From Nisaea sediminum (GTDB taxonomy: Bacteria > Pseudomonadota > Alphaproteobacteria > Thalassobaculales > Thalassobaculaceae): a DNA stretch of 64,000 nucleotides. Positions 52,542 to 61,139 of the stretch are shown one piece after another. The stretch is taken from positions 1-64,000 of the forward strand of contig NZ_JACZCQ010000007.1 in assembly GCF_014904705.1 (NCBI RefSeq), in the 5' to 3' direction. The position numbers were made by a program, and so were the translations under genes. The first letter of the stretch is position 1. Every line of letters starts with the position of its first letter. The notes under the pieces were generated by a model, which worked only from the letters and a program-made list of their open reading frames with translations, searched no databases and had not been told where the DNA came from.

Positions 52542-53732
52542 TTGAAGATCTACATCACCGAAGACGACATGTGCACGACTCAGAAGCTCAACCTGGCACG
52601 GGTCCAGCGATGGCTTGAAGCGAACGGTGCAACGATTGTCGATGAAGAGGCTGAGGCTGATCGGCTGATCTGCATGACCTGCAATGGCTGGTCCCTGCTT
52701 GAGCAGGCGTCCTACGACCGGATCAATAAATACAAGGACGACTTCAAGGATCGGATGATTGTGCTGGGATGCGTTGTCGACGCGCATCCCAGGAACGTTG
52801 CCGAGCTGTATAACGGGCCGGCAGTCGGAACGAAGGGTACCAGACCGCTATCGTTTGGTGGCATCGAGGAGCTGTTTCCGGAGTTTGCTATTCCTCTGGA
52901 AGACATTCCCGCGCAATCGATCTTCAGGAGGAAGGAAGACTACCGCGACTACAATCTTTCGAAGCGCTTCATCAACATCGCAGAGGGCTGCGCCTTCAAC
53001 TGTTCTTTCTGCACACACAAGCCCGGCCTCGGCAATCGCCGCAGCCGGCCGCTCGACGACATCATGAAACAGATCGAGCAATGCGTGAAGGAAGACGTCA
53101 GGGTGGTGAACCTGATGGGCATGGAAACCGCGCTCTACGGCATGGACGTCGGCTCGTCCTATCCCGAAATGCTGCGCGCCGTTCTCGAGTACGATGAATC
53201 CTATGAGGTTCATGTCGCCCAGTTCCAGCCGCAGGGCATCTTCCGCTACTACGACGAGTTGCTGGAGCTGTTCTCGAACAGGCGCGTTACCGATATCCAG
53301 GTGCCGATCCAGTCCGTTTCCGCGCGGATCATGAAGATGATGAACCGGCGCGAGCACTCCGATCGCGTCGGCCCCTTCATGAAGAAGCTGCGTGCTGCGA
53401 ATCCACGCGTCGTGCTGCGCACGGACCTTATTATCGGCTGGCCGACCGAGACAGTCGAAGAGCGCATGGCTTCACTTGATTTTGCCGGCGCACATTTCGA
53501 TGAGATCTCCCTCTACACCATCGAACTGAGCCCCGATCTGCCCGCGTGGAAATACCAGCCCGATGCCTTCGGTACAGCTGAACTCGACGAGATCCGGAGA
53601 ACGTCGCGCGATTACCTCAACGCGAACTACAATGTCGTCGTCTCGACGGGCCAGCAGGAAGATTCCTCGATGAAGGACGCCGAACTGAAGCGCATCCAGT
53701 TGCGTGAGCGGCGCATGAAGGAAGCGGTCTGA
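52542..53732 (+). CDS. MiaB/RimO-like radical SAM protein without TRAM domain
   Basis: 396 residues. The N-terminal UPF0004-type domain retains three cysteines for an auxiliary 4Fe-4S cluster: DDMCTTQKLN (Cys11), ICMTCNGW (Cys47, with Cys44 next to it) and IVLGCVVD (Cys77). The radical SAM core is EGCAFNCSFCTHKPG (Cys150, 154, 157). This is methylthiotransferase architecture, but the C-terminal TRAM RNA-binding domain of MiaB is missing. The substrate is therefore probably not tRNA and may be a sugar or small molecule. Start is TTG 52542 with GGAGAG upstream; TTG 52506, overlapping the preceding stop, is an alternative. Confidence 0.82.
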   Translation: MKIYITEDDMCTTQKLNLARVQRWLEANGATIVDEEAEADRLICMTCNGWSLLEQASYDRINKYKDDFKDRMIVLGCVVDAHPRNVAELYNGPAVGTKGTRPLSFGGIEELFPEFAIPLEDIPAQSIFRRKEDYRDYNLSKRFINIAEGCAFNCSFCTHKPGLGNRRSRPLDDIMKQIEQCVKEDVRVVNLMGMETALYGMDVGSSYPEMLRAVLEYDESYEVHVAQFQPQGIFRYYDELLELFSNRRVTDIQVPIQSVSARIMKMMNRREHSDRVGPFMKKLRAANPRVVLRTDLIIGWPTETVEERMASLDFAGAHFDEISLYTIELSPDLPAWKYQPDAFGTAELDEIRRTSRDYLNANYNVVVSTGQQEDSSMKDAELKRIQLRERRMKEAV

Positions 53733-53803
53733 TGATCTAGATATCCCACTCGAACTGATTTGAGCGATCAACCTGATTTACGAATGCGAGTGGAATATCT
53801 GAA

Positions 53804-54808
53804 ATGACTGCCGACCGCGAAATCACTGCCGGTGACTATTCGGTATTGATCGTCAATTCTCATCCGAGAGAGACGCTCCTGAAGCAGATACGGTCGCTGC
53901 GGTCGCAGGGATTCGAAGGACAGATCGTCGTGACAGACGGCCGCAACGAGCCTTTTGACGATAGCTCCGAGCTCTACACGAATGTCGTCGTCGTCCACAT
54001 TCCCCTTGTGAGTCAGGATCTCGAATCCCGGGCCGGGAACTTCTTCGAGAGAATTTACAAGGGCGTTCTGGCGCTGGAATCAGAGCGGATAGTTCTATGT
54101 CCGTCCGACGACCTGATGGATCTTGAAGCTGTACGTATGGCCTTTGCTTTTCTCGATCGCGACAGTTCCTTTGCCACGTGCGCGATGAACTCCATCCGGG
54201 TCCAAGGGGCCGCGGCACGCCGCTACCGGCAGATCCCCGTTACTCAGGAACACTGGACTGATCGCATTTCATTCCACGCAATCGGCGGCAGCTCTTTTTT
54301 CTGGGCCGCCCACAGAAAGAGCATCCTGAGCCGGACCCTCAGATTCATCACCGAGCTGAATTTTCCGGCACACGCTCACTGCGAGCACCTTTTTCACTTC
54401 CTCATTCTGCTGCAGGGGAAAGTCAACGTCATAGACAAGCTTGGCATCGTCAAAGATTTCTTCGACGACAGCCTGCCGCAAACCGGACAGGAGGGTATCC
54501 ACGACATTTACTCAAAGGTCTATTGGGAAATCCTGCTTTCCGGAAGCGAAAGAACCGCGCAATCCATCGGCCGCTTCCTGCCTGAAATCGGCCTGGGCTC
54601 GGAGACCGACCGGGTTATCGACTTTGTGCTCAAATACCACATTGGATTTGGCGCTCTGCGTATCGACCGCTTCGACACGCACCACATCAATGACAAGAGA
54701 GCGCGCTTTCAGTATTTCGAAAGCATGGTAAAAAGCCCGAGTATTGAAGATCTTATGAAACAGTTCAGATCACTGGTTCCGAAGGTCTCGCAGATGCGTT
54801 CTCACTGA
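53804..54808 (+). CDS. Glycosyltransferase-like protein (TIGR00180 type)
   Basis: 334 residues. The start YSVLIVNSHPRETLLKQIRSL with IVVTDGRNEP and LCPSDDLMDLEAVRMAF looks like a GT-A-type fold with a putative metal motif (SDDL). The second half (GSSFFWAAHRKSILSRTLRF; HAHCEHLFHFLILLQGKVNVID) fits proteins of the TIGR00180 family, found in polysaccharide loci with no confirmed activity. No membrane helix. ATG 53804 has a poor ribosome-binding site. A 371-base gap follows. Confidence 0.6.
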   Translation: MTADREITAGDYSVLIVNSHPRETLLKQIRSLRSQGFEGQIVVTDGRNEPFDDSSELYTNVVVVHIPLVSQDLESRAGNFFERIYKGVLALESERIVLCPSDDLMDLEAVRMAFAFLDRDSSFATCAMNSIRVQGAAARRYRQIPVTQEHWTDRISFHAIGGSSFFWAAHRKSILSRTLRFITELNFPAHAHCEHLFHFLILLQGKVNVIDKLGIVKDFFDDSLPQTGQEGIHDIYSKVYWEILLSGSERTAQSIGRFLPEIGLGSETDRVIDFVLKYHIGFGALRIDRFDTHHINDKRARFQYFESMVKSPSIEDLMKQFRSLVPKVSQMRSH

Positions 54809-55179
54809 CCGAGCGACGCCGAGTCTAACTCATCGTATCCAATGGGGAAATTAGAGGTCGCGCCCCGGACGTCCACGGTCGCAGGTTTTTTGCATCCTTG
54901 AAACAGGCGAGCCGCCCGGAACAGATCTGACACGGCGCCTGTTCGGTCAGCTTCGGCCTCGGGTGGAGGCTGGTCGTGCCCTTGACTCGGATCATAACAG
55001 CGCGATCAAACTTCCACACCGGCCCAATACACTGTACGGTAGTACAGTCATGGTGAGATATTGGGCTCGGAAATTCTATTTTCCTCTTAATTTGTGTGTG
55101 AACTTCGGAAAATAGACTGGTTTTCTGTGTCCTTCTATTTACTGTCAGGCATCCGACCAGGGGCTGAAGGAACCAGCGC
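54809..55179. other. 371-base gap before the second B12-type radical SAM gene
   Basis: No supported gene. Contains the CTGT-N8-ACAG palindrome at 55031-55048 and a few short frames without family resemblance. AAGGA about 8 bases before 55180 is the ribosome-binding site of the next gene. Confidence 0.5.
55031..55048. promoter_or_regulatory. Palindromic operator candidate ACTGTACGGTAGTACAGT
   Basis: Perfect 7-bp arms with a four-base centre. It matches the enterobacterial LexA pattern CTGT-N8-ACAG exactly, but alphaproteobacterial LexA uses GTTC-N7-GTTC, so another regulator is likely. Located 131 bases before the radical SAM start. Confidence 0.45.
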
Positions 55180-57294
55180 ATGCGAAGTGACCGGAAACCA
55201 GTACTCATTTATCTGGCTGATCCCATCCACACATATATCCAGACGAAGAGCTCATGGTTTATCCCGCTGAGCGTCTTGAATATTCAAGCCTATCTGGAAT
55301 CGAAGTTCGGAAGTTCTGTCGAAGTTCACAGCTTCAAATATCCCGAAAGAATAATCGACGCCATTGACAGGCGGGCGCCTGATTTTGTTGGTGTATCCAA
55401 CTATATTTGGAACCGTCACGTAGGCGCCGGCATTTTACGTCATGCCCGGTCACGGAATTCGCAGGTCGTCACTGTAATGGGCGGCCCCAATGTGACTCTT
55501 ACCCGGGGTTACATGCAGCAGTTCCTCCAGACAGAAGACGTGGACTTCTATGTTCCGGACAATGTGATCGGTGGCGAGCAGCCTTTCGCCAGTCTGATTG
55601 CGGCCCATCTTGCCGGTTTCCCTCGTCTGCAGGATTGCGACGACGTTCATGGAGTTTGGTACCTTGACCCCGCGACAAACGGCGCTGTCGAGGTTCCGGC
55701 GCGCATCTCCGAGAAAACCCTGGACTGGCTGCCATCGCCATTTCAGGCGGGACTCGCCGATCCCTTCCTTGAGGAGGGGTTGGGAGCGATGATCGAAACC
55801 AACAGGGGCTGTCCGTTCCATTGTACATTCTGCGTATGGGGCAACGGATCGAAAGTGGTCCAGTTCAGTACGGAACGCGTTAAGAAAGACCTCGAACGTT
55901 GTGCCGCGAAAGCCACGCGCGAACTTCTGATGATCAACGACGCCAATTTCGGACTGTTCAAGAATCGCGATCTCGAGGTTGCGCGAGAGATCAGGAGACT
56001 CAAAGAGACGGTCGGCTGGCCCATGTCAGTGTTCGTGAACTGGGGGCAGGTCCGTTCAGAAAGCGCGATCAAGGTTGCCGAGGAACTGAAAGGCATTACG
56101 CTGCTGCGACAATCATCGCAATCCATGAACACCACTGTACTGGAAACCATCAAGCGTGACAGCGTGCCCGATTTCCAGTGGCGCTATGTCGTCGACGAAT
56201 GCAAGAAGGCCGGGATCGAATCCTACTCCGAGGTCATTGTCATGCTGCCCGGCGAGGACCTGACCTCATATCTCGATGGACTCCGCTTCTTCTTCGATAT
56301 CGGGATCGACTGCATCAGCACCAACCAGTGCCAGCTGCTGCACGGTGCCGAACTCAACACGCCCCAGTCCCGGGAAAAGTTTGAAATGAGGACTGCTTGG
56401 CGTCTCCTTGAGGGCGCCTACGGCGAATATGCCGGCGAACGCTATCTGGAGGCAGAAGAAATCGTCATCGGCAATTCAACATTCTCGGAGGCCGAGAATC
56501 TGAAAGTCAGGAAGATGAACTGGCTGATCCAGATGAGTTGGACGCTCAAACGGCATGATGTCATTTTCAAAATCTTCCAGGAACATGACGTCAACCCGGT
56601 CGATTTGTTCTTCAAATGCGCCCAGCATCGTGCGGATGGCGTGGCAGCTTTGGCGAACGAGAAGATCACGGAGCTTTTTGACAGATTCGATCGAGATGCC
56701 GAAAGTGAGCTCTTCGATTCGTACGAAGACCTGTGTAATTTCTATACGTCCGACAAGGAATTCAAAGATCTCTCGGAAAATGGTTTCAAAAAACTGAACA
56801 CCTTCTATTCCGGCTTGGCCTTGGCAATCAATGAAGATTTGATTGACTATTATATCGCGGCGGGAAAAAGCCTTCTCAAGGAAACCGTCAATATCGACGA
56901 AGTCAATGAGATGCTTTCAGAGGGCAAGCGCTTCCTGATGAACCGATGCATTGCACCGGAGGACCTGCTGAATATGGAGAAATTCGAGAATTCAGACAGG
57001 ACCGGGCAATTTCAGTATGATTTCACCGGTTGGCTTGAATCTCCTGAGAGCCGAAAATTGACGAATTTCCGACTCGGGAATAGCGAAACATTAATTTTCT
57101 ACGCAGATCCGGAGCAGAGTGAGGCAATCGGGCGTTTTGTCGGCAATATGTCTCACAAATCGAAAGACTATATCCTCAAGAAGCTTTGCGAACCCTTCTA
57201 TGGCGTAAAAAAAGAGTATCTGAATTTTCGCGTTTCCAAGCTATTGGAGGCAGGAATTCGGAAAGCAGAGCTCGAGAACGCGACAGCTCTATGA
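55180..57294 (+). CDS. B12-binding domain radical SAM protein, long form
   Basis: 704 residues. The N-terminal ~200 residues are B12-binding-like (VLIYLADPIHTYIQTKS; GVSNYIWNRHVGAGIL; VTVMGGPNVTLTRGY). The radical SAM cluster is in NRGCPFHCTFCVWGNG (Cys211, 215, 218), followed by a full barrel to about residue 420. The remaining ~280 residues are predicted helical and unassigned, with clusters of acidic and aromatic residues (FDSYEDLCNFYTSDKEFKDL). Probably catalyses a radical methylation, cyclisation or C-C rearrangement of the cluster's product. AT-richer than the flanks, especially in the last third. Confidence 0.85.
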   Translation: MRSDRKPVLIYLADPIHTYIQTKSSWFIPLSVLNIQAYLESKFGSSVEVHSFKYPERIIDAIDRRAPDFVGVSNYIWNRHVGAGILRHARSRNSQVVTVMGGPNVTLTRGYMQQFLQTEDVDFYVPDNVIGGEQPFASLIAAHLAGFPRLQDCDDVHGVWYLDPATNGAVEVPARISEKTLDWLPSPFQAGLADPFLEEGLGAMIETNRGCPFHCTFCVWGNGSKVVQFSTERVKKDLERCAAKATRELLMINDANFGLFKNRDLEVAREIRRLKETVGWPMSVFVNWGQVRSESAIKVAEELKGITLLRQSSQSMNTTVLETIKRDSVPDFQWRYVVDECKKAGIESYSEVIVMLPGEDLTSYLDGLRFFFDIGIDCISTNQCQLLHGAELNTPQSREKFEMRTAWRLLEGAYGEYAGERYLEAEEIVIGNSTFSEAENLKVRKMNWLIQMSWTLKRHDVIFKIFQEHDVNPVDLFFKCAQHRADGVAALANEKITELFDRFDRDAESELFDSYEDLCNFYTSDKEFKDLSENGFKKLNTFYSGLALAINEDLIDYYIAAGKSLLKETVNIDEVNEMLSEGKRFLMNRCIAPEDLLNMEKFENSDRTGQFQYDFTGWLESPESRKLTNFRLGNSETLIFYADPEQSEAIGRFVGNMSHKSKDYILKKLCEPFYGVKKEYLNFRVSKLLEAGIRKAELENATAL

Positions 57295-57431
57295 TCGCTT
57301 GCGGAGAACGAATCGTGCGTCTGGACATCATGCGGTTTGCGCCGGACACGATTTTGACCGAGCGGCCTCAGCGGCGTCAGCTCTTGCCGATAGAGCCAAT
57401 GGGCACCTGATTGACGTTATCTTCGAGACCT

Positions 57432-57530
57432 GGGGTCTGGTTCGGATACCGGTGGGTTCGCGTGTTCTTGTTCCGGGAGGGCCGGGAGGCGAACCGCGAG
57501 CGGGTGCGCCGCCTTTGGATGGGGCGGGTC
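57432..57530 (+). pseudogene. Decayed IS3-family transposase (OrfB) fragment
   Basis: A + strand frame encodes a run beginning at about 57432 in which GYR, V-x-V, REG, NR-x-RV and RRLW line up with the start of the catalytic region of IS3/IS407 OrfB (typical GYRRVHVLLRREGW then NRKRVRRLY). About 17 of 26 positions agree. The rest of the element, its ends and the DDE residues are absent, so it is a relic. It sits exactly between the + strand radical SAM cluster and the - strand CDP-sugar operon. Confidence 0.65.
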
Positions 57531-58104
57531 AAAAGGCGGGAAGCATATCCGCGGCGCCCAGTTTGCGAAGCTCTGCGAAGCGAGGCAGGTTTCGGTCCTT
57601 CTCGGAAATCATGATCGGAGGAAAGGGCCATTCGATGCCGATCTCCTCGTCGCACCAGAGGACACCGCTGGATGCATCCGGGTTGAAATCAGCGGATATG
57701 TGATAGTTGATTGTGCTGTCGTCTTCGAGTGTCATGAAGCCGTGGGCGCAGCCCCTCGGGGCATAGACAGACAGCCTGTTGTCGACAGAAAGCTCGATCG
57801 CAAAATGTGCTCCGAATGCCGGAGACGTCGTCCGCAGGTCTACGACGACGTCGAATATTCGACCGCGTTCGCACCGTACCAGCTTGGTTTCCGAAAAAGT
57901 GCCCCTCTGGAAATGCGGCCCGCGTAGGGTACCCCTGTTGCGATTGCTGGAGCTGCTGATCTGGCGCCAACATGTCTCAAGGCCCTGTTCGGCAAATTCG
58001 GCGTGACTGAAGGTCCGCGAGAAAGCCCCTCTCTCGTCGACAAAGGCCGTTGTGTCGACGATCCACGCGCCGGGGATATTCGTCGCTTCGAAGGTCACGC
58101 TCAC
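57529..58104 (-). CDS. dTDP-4-dehydrorhamnose 3,5-epimerase family protein
   Basis: 191-residue RfbC-like cupin epimerase. The catalytic His is in GTLRGPHFQRGTFSETKLVR (Pro replaces the usual Leu before the His), and the Tyr lies in CAHGFMTLEDDSTINYHISA. WCDEEIGIEWPFPPIMIS closes the domain. The gene starts at GTG 58104 and overlaps the preceding methyltransferase stop in GTGA. Placed with rfbF and a C-methyltransferase, it more likely epimerises a CDP-linked keto-sugar than dTDP-rhamnose, which has its own RfbC at 30490. Confidence 0.85.
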   Translation of the reverse strand: MSVTFEATNIPGAWIVDTTAFVDERGAFSRTFSHAEFAEQGLETCWRQISSSSNRNRGTLRGPHFQRGTFSETKLVRCERGRIFDVVVDLRTTSPAFGAHFAIELSVDNRLSVYAPRGCAHGFMTLEDDSTINYHISADFNPDASSGVLWCDEEIGIEWPFPPIMISEKDRNLPRFAELRKLGAADMLPAF

Positions 58105-59327
58105 GTAATAATCTCCAATCGCGGCACTGCGACGACGAACCGGCCGCCCCACGAACGGATCTCGGAAAGCTGACCGGCGATCTCATCTTTCAGGTTCCAG
58201 GGGAGGATAACGACATAGTCGGGCTTCTCGTCGAAGATCCGTTGCGGATCGGAGACCTCAATCAGGGATCCAGGGAGCAGCAGGCCCTGCTTGTGAGGAC
58301 TCTTGTCGGCGACGAAAGCCATCAAATCCGGCCGTACGCCACAGCAGTTCAGGAAAGTGTTCCCCTTGGCTGCCGCGCCGTAGCCGGCAACGCGCTTGCC
58401 CGCGTCGGCGGCATCGACAAGGAAGCGGATAAAATCCCGTTTCACTCTGTAGACCCTCTCCTGGAACGCGCCATATGCTCTGCCGTCGGCCATCCCGAAT
58501 TCCGCTTCTTCGGAGCGCAGATCCTTCAGTGCATTGCTTTCTTCCCTGTCGCTCTCACCATGGCAGACGAACAGTCTGAGAGAGCCGCCATGGGTCGTAA
58601 CCTTCGCAACATCGAAAGCACGCAGGCCACGCGCCTTCATCAGTCGCTCGGCAGCGAGCAGCGAGAAATAGCTGAAATGCTCATGGTAGATCGTGTCGAA
58701 TTGGACATCCTCTATCAGACGGCGGAGGTGAGGGAACTCGAAGCTGATAACACCATCCGGTCCAAGGAGCGTTTTCATCCCGGAAACGAAGTCAACGAGG
58801 TTGGGTACGTGGGCTAGCACGTTATTCGCAATTATCAGGTCTGCGGCGCCGTGCTTGGCCTTGACCTCTTCGGCGCAATCGTTTCCGAAAAACGCACATA
58901 CAGTCGGGATGCCGGCCGCATTCGCTGCCTTGACGATATTCGCCGCCGGGTCGATCCCCAGGCATGGGATGTCCTGCGCGACAAAATTCTTGAGGAGATA
59001 ACCGTCGTTGCTGGCTACTTCATAGACCATTGAGCCGGTGTGGATTCCGAAGCGTTCGGTGAGGTCTGCAACCAGCTTCCGGGCGTGCTCGAGCCAGCTC
59101 GCGGAGAACGACGAGAAATACGGGTAGTCCGAGAATATGTCGGTCCGCGACACGAAGGACTCAAGCTGGACGAGGCGGCAATCGTCGCACACCCATGCAA
59201 ACAGGGGATAGTGGACTTCCCCGAATTTTAGTTTATCCGGTGCCAAAAGCGCGTTTGCGAGCGGAGTCGCCCCGAGGTCGCAGAAAGGGGTCTTGAGCGG
59301 CGCGTTGCAGCTGCGGCAGTGGGACAT
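58101..59327 (-). CDS. C-methyltransferase, SAM-dependent, zinc-binding
   Basis: 408 residues in three parts: an N-terminal zinc module (SHCRSCNAPLKTPFCDLG ... WVCDDCRLVQLE), a Rossmann methyltransferase (VYEVASNDGYLLKNF; IIANNVLAHVPNL; THGGSLRLFVCH) and a C-terminal NAD-like domain (VAGYGAAAKGNTFLNCCG). This is the layout of sugar 3-C-methyltransferases such as TylC3, which act on 4-keto-deoxy sugars. In an rfbF operon the substrate is probably a CDP-4-keto-6-deoxyhexose, yielding a branched sugar. ATG 59327; 36 bases after the rfbF stop. Confidence 0.88.
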   Translation of the reverse strand: MSHCRSCNAPLKTPFCDLGATPLANALLAPDKLKFGEVHYPLFAWVCDDCRLVQLESFVSRTDIFSDYPYFSSFSASWLEHARKLVADLTERFGIHTGSMVYEVASNDGYLLKNFVAQDIPCLGIDPAANIVKAANAAGIPTVCAFFGNDCAEEVKAKHGAADLIIANNVLAHVPNLVDFVSGMKTLLGPDGVISFEFPHLRRLIEDVQFDTIYHEHFSYFSLLAAERLMKARGLRAFDVAKVTTHGGSLRLFVCHGESDREESNALKDLRSEEAEFGMADGRAYGAFQERVYRVKRDFIRFLVDAADAGKRVAGYGAAAKGNTFLNCCGVRPDLMAFVADKSPHKQGLLLPGSLIEVSDPQRIFDEKPDYVVILPWNLKDEIAGQLSEIRSWGGRFVVAVPRLEIIT

Positions 59328-59363
59328 GAATCAGAGCCTTCGTCGGAAAACGAGAGAGAAGGA

Positions 59364-60140
59364 TTACCACGTCTTCCAAGGAACATTGTCGGATGCCCAC
59401 AGGGAACGCAGCCAGTCCACGTCCCTTTGCGTATCCATGCATCCCCAAAAATCGTCGTGGCGGTAGATCATCATTTCGCCGATGCGCGCAAGTTCTTCAA
59501 ACGCGCCCATCTCCAGATCGCAATCCTCGTCTGCTGTCAGATAGTCGAATATCCGCCTGTCGAAGACGAAAAAGCCACCATTGATATAGTCCCGGGGCTT
59601 GTCCGGCTTCTCGGCAAAACGAAGAACGCGGTCGCCGTCGATCTTCAATTCTCCGAAGCGCGCAGCAGGATTAACGCCGGTCACGGTGGCGATCTTTCCG
59701 TGCGCCTTGTGGAAAGCGATCAGCTTTGTGACGTCGACATTCGATAGACCATCTCCGTATGTTGCAACGAAGCAATCGCCTTCGATGTATTTCTCAATCC
59801 TCTTGATCCGGCCGCCCTTCAGGGTCGTCGCTCCGGTATTTGCAAGGGTAATTAACCAATCCGACTCGTCATGCTGATCGTGCTTGGTGATGATGCCGCC
59901 TTTTCCCAGTTCGAGCGTCACATCACAGTTCTGGAGTTCGTAATCCAGAAAATAATGTTTGATTACGTCGCCTTTGTACCCAAGGACCAAAATGAAGTCC
60001 TTGATGCCGTGTACGCTGTAATGCTTCATGATGTGCCAGAGGACCGGGTGCTCACCGATCGACACCATAGGTTTCGGACGGAATTCTGTTTCCTCACGCA
60101 TCCGGGTGCCCAGTCCGCCGCACAGTATGACTGCCTGCAT
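59364..60140 (-). CDS. rfbF: Glucose-1-phosphate cytidylyltransferase
   Basis: 258-residue nucleotidyltransferase that makes CDP-glucose, the entry to CDP-deoxyhexoses. LCGGLGTRMREETEFRPKPM is the CTP loop; VLWHIMKHYSVHGIKDFI, VATYGDGLSNVDV, INGGFFVFDRRIFDYL and FWGCMDTQRDVDWL are diagnostic of RfbF. First gene of the - strand CDP-sugar set. The usual partner, CDP-glucose 4,6-dehydratase (rfbG), is not seen. Confidence 0.95.
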   Translation of the reverse strand: MQAVILCGGLGTRMREETEFRPKPMVSIGEHPVLWHIMKHYSVHGIKDFILVLGYKGDVIKHYFLDYELQNCDVTLELGKGGIITKHDQHDESDWLITLANTGATTLKGGRIKRIEKYIEGDCFVATYGDGLSNVDVTKLIAFHKAHGKIATVTGVNPAARFGELKIDGDRVLRFAEKPDKPRDYINGGFFVFDRRIFDYLTADEDCDLEMGAFEELARIGEMMIYRHDDFWGCMDTQRDVDWLRSLWASDNVPWKTW

Positions 60141-60461
60141 AACGCTATTGATCCCTACTCAAAGAGGCTGATTCCGCACGATTCGAGCCGCCAACCGGCA
60201 GAGTCGAACTATCACCTACGTGTCGCTCTCGCAAGCCTCTCTGAGCCTGCAAAAAGGCACGGCGCGAGAATTCGCAACAGAAAGACTGATTTTGAGGAAA
60301 AATGATCTAAGGAAACCCTGACAACGCGGGATTCTCTGTGTGTGGGCATTTTGGTTGTTGTACAGCAAGAATTATCGTGGAAGCAATGAAGGCCAATTTT
60401 TCAACGAATATAATTCGGGGTTTTTATTTGATTTTCACAATTAAATGAAGATTTCTCAGGT
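60141..60461. promoter_or_regulatory. AT-rich region upstream of rfbF
   Basis: 321 bases with no gene, between the rfbF start and the stop of the 6-phosphogluconolactonase-like gene, both on the - strand. It is markedly AT-rich from about 60300 and should hold the promoter of the rfbF operon; no hexamer pair is convincing by eye. Confidence 0.45.
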
Positions 60462-61139
60462 TCAATATTCTGATGATTCGGATATCCAGAGATTTATATT
60501 TCGGTCCGATAAGTTGACTAACTGTTTCAGAGGGTGAGAATCTTGACGCAAAGCGACCTGATACAGGAGATCTTGTTTCTGTCCACCGACAATAATGACA
60601 TGGATATTCTTTGCTCTCGCAAGGGAGCTAAGGGTCAAGGTGCAACGCTGGAATGGTGCTATCGGTGAGGTAGACGCGCAGACAATATTGCGAGCGGAAA
60701 GTTCCGGTCCTCCGGGAAACAGCGATGCTATGTGTCCGTCATCGCCGATTGCGAGAACGGCAACCGAAAAGTCATTGAGCCACGGAGATATCGAGGTTTC
60801 GAACCGTGCGACCGCCGTGCTCAGGTCGGGCGTCTGATCCAGCGCGATCAGTCTGCTTCTAATTGAAGGGCCGAATTCCGACCTGAGCATCCTCGCATTT
60901 GTCTGTGCGAAATCTTCCGGTGACCAGCGTTCATCGACAGTCGAAATCGCTCCGAACAGACTTGCAGCTCCTGTTCTCGCAAGGATTCGAATGAGGCGCA
61001 GCGGCGACCGGCCGCCTGGAAGCGAGAGAAGGCCGGGCTTCCCGGTTTGACGGGATGCTTCGGCGATAGAGGTCGCGAGTGTGCTAGAAAGCGCTTCAAG
61101 GTCGGGGAAACGGTGCGTCCTGTAATCAGACAAGAACAA
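60462..61139 (-). CDS. 6-phosphogluconolactonase-like protein
   Basis: 225 residues of the 6PGL/GlcN6P-deaminase superfamily. LLSLPGGRSPLRLIRIL binds the phosphate and AISTVDERWSPEDFAQTN and VLAIGDDGHIASLFPGG are the two 6PGL signatures; the NagB form of the second motif (GHIAFNEP) is not present. Since it overlaps the HAD gene start region by 14 bases and lies in a nucleotide-sugar operon, it may hydrolyse a sugar lactone in that pathway rather than in the pentose phosphate route. The promoter for the operon lies upstream of the window's last gene. Confidence 0.82.
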   Translation of the reverse strand: MFLSDYRTHRFPDLEALSSTLATSIAEASRQTGKPGLLSLPGGRSPLRLIRILARTGAASLFGAISTVDERWSPEDFAQTNARMLRSEFGPSIRSRLIALDQTPDLSTAVARFETSISPWLNDFSVAVLAIGDDGHIASLFPGGPELSARNIVCASTSPIAPFQRCTLTLSSLARAKNIHVIIVGGQKQDLLYQVALRQDSHPLKQLVNLSDRNINLWISESSEY

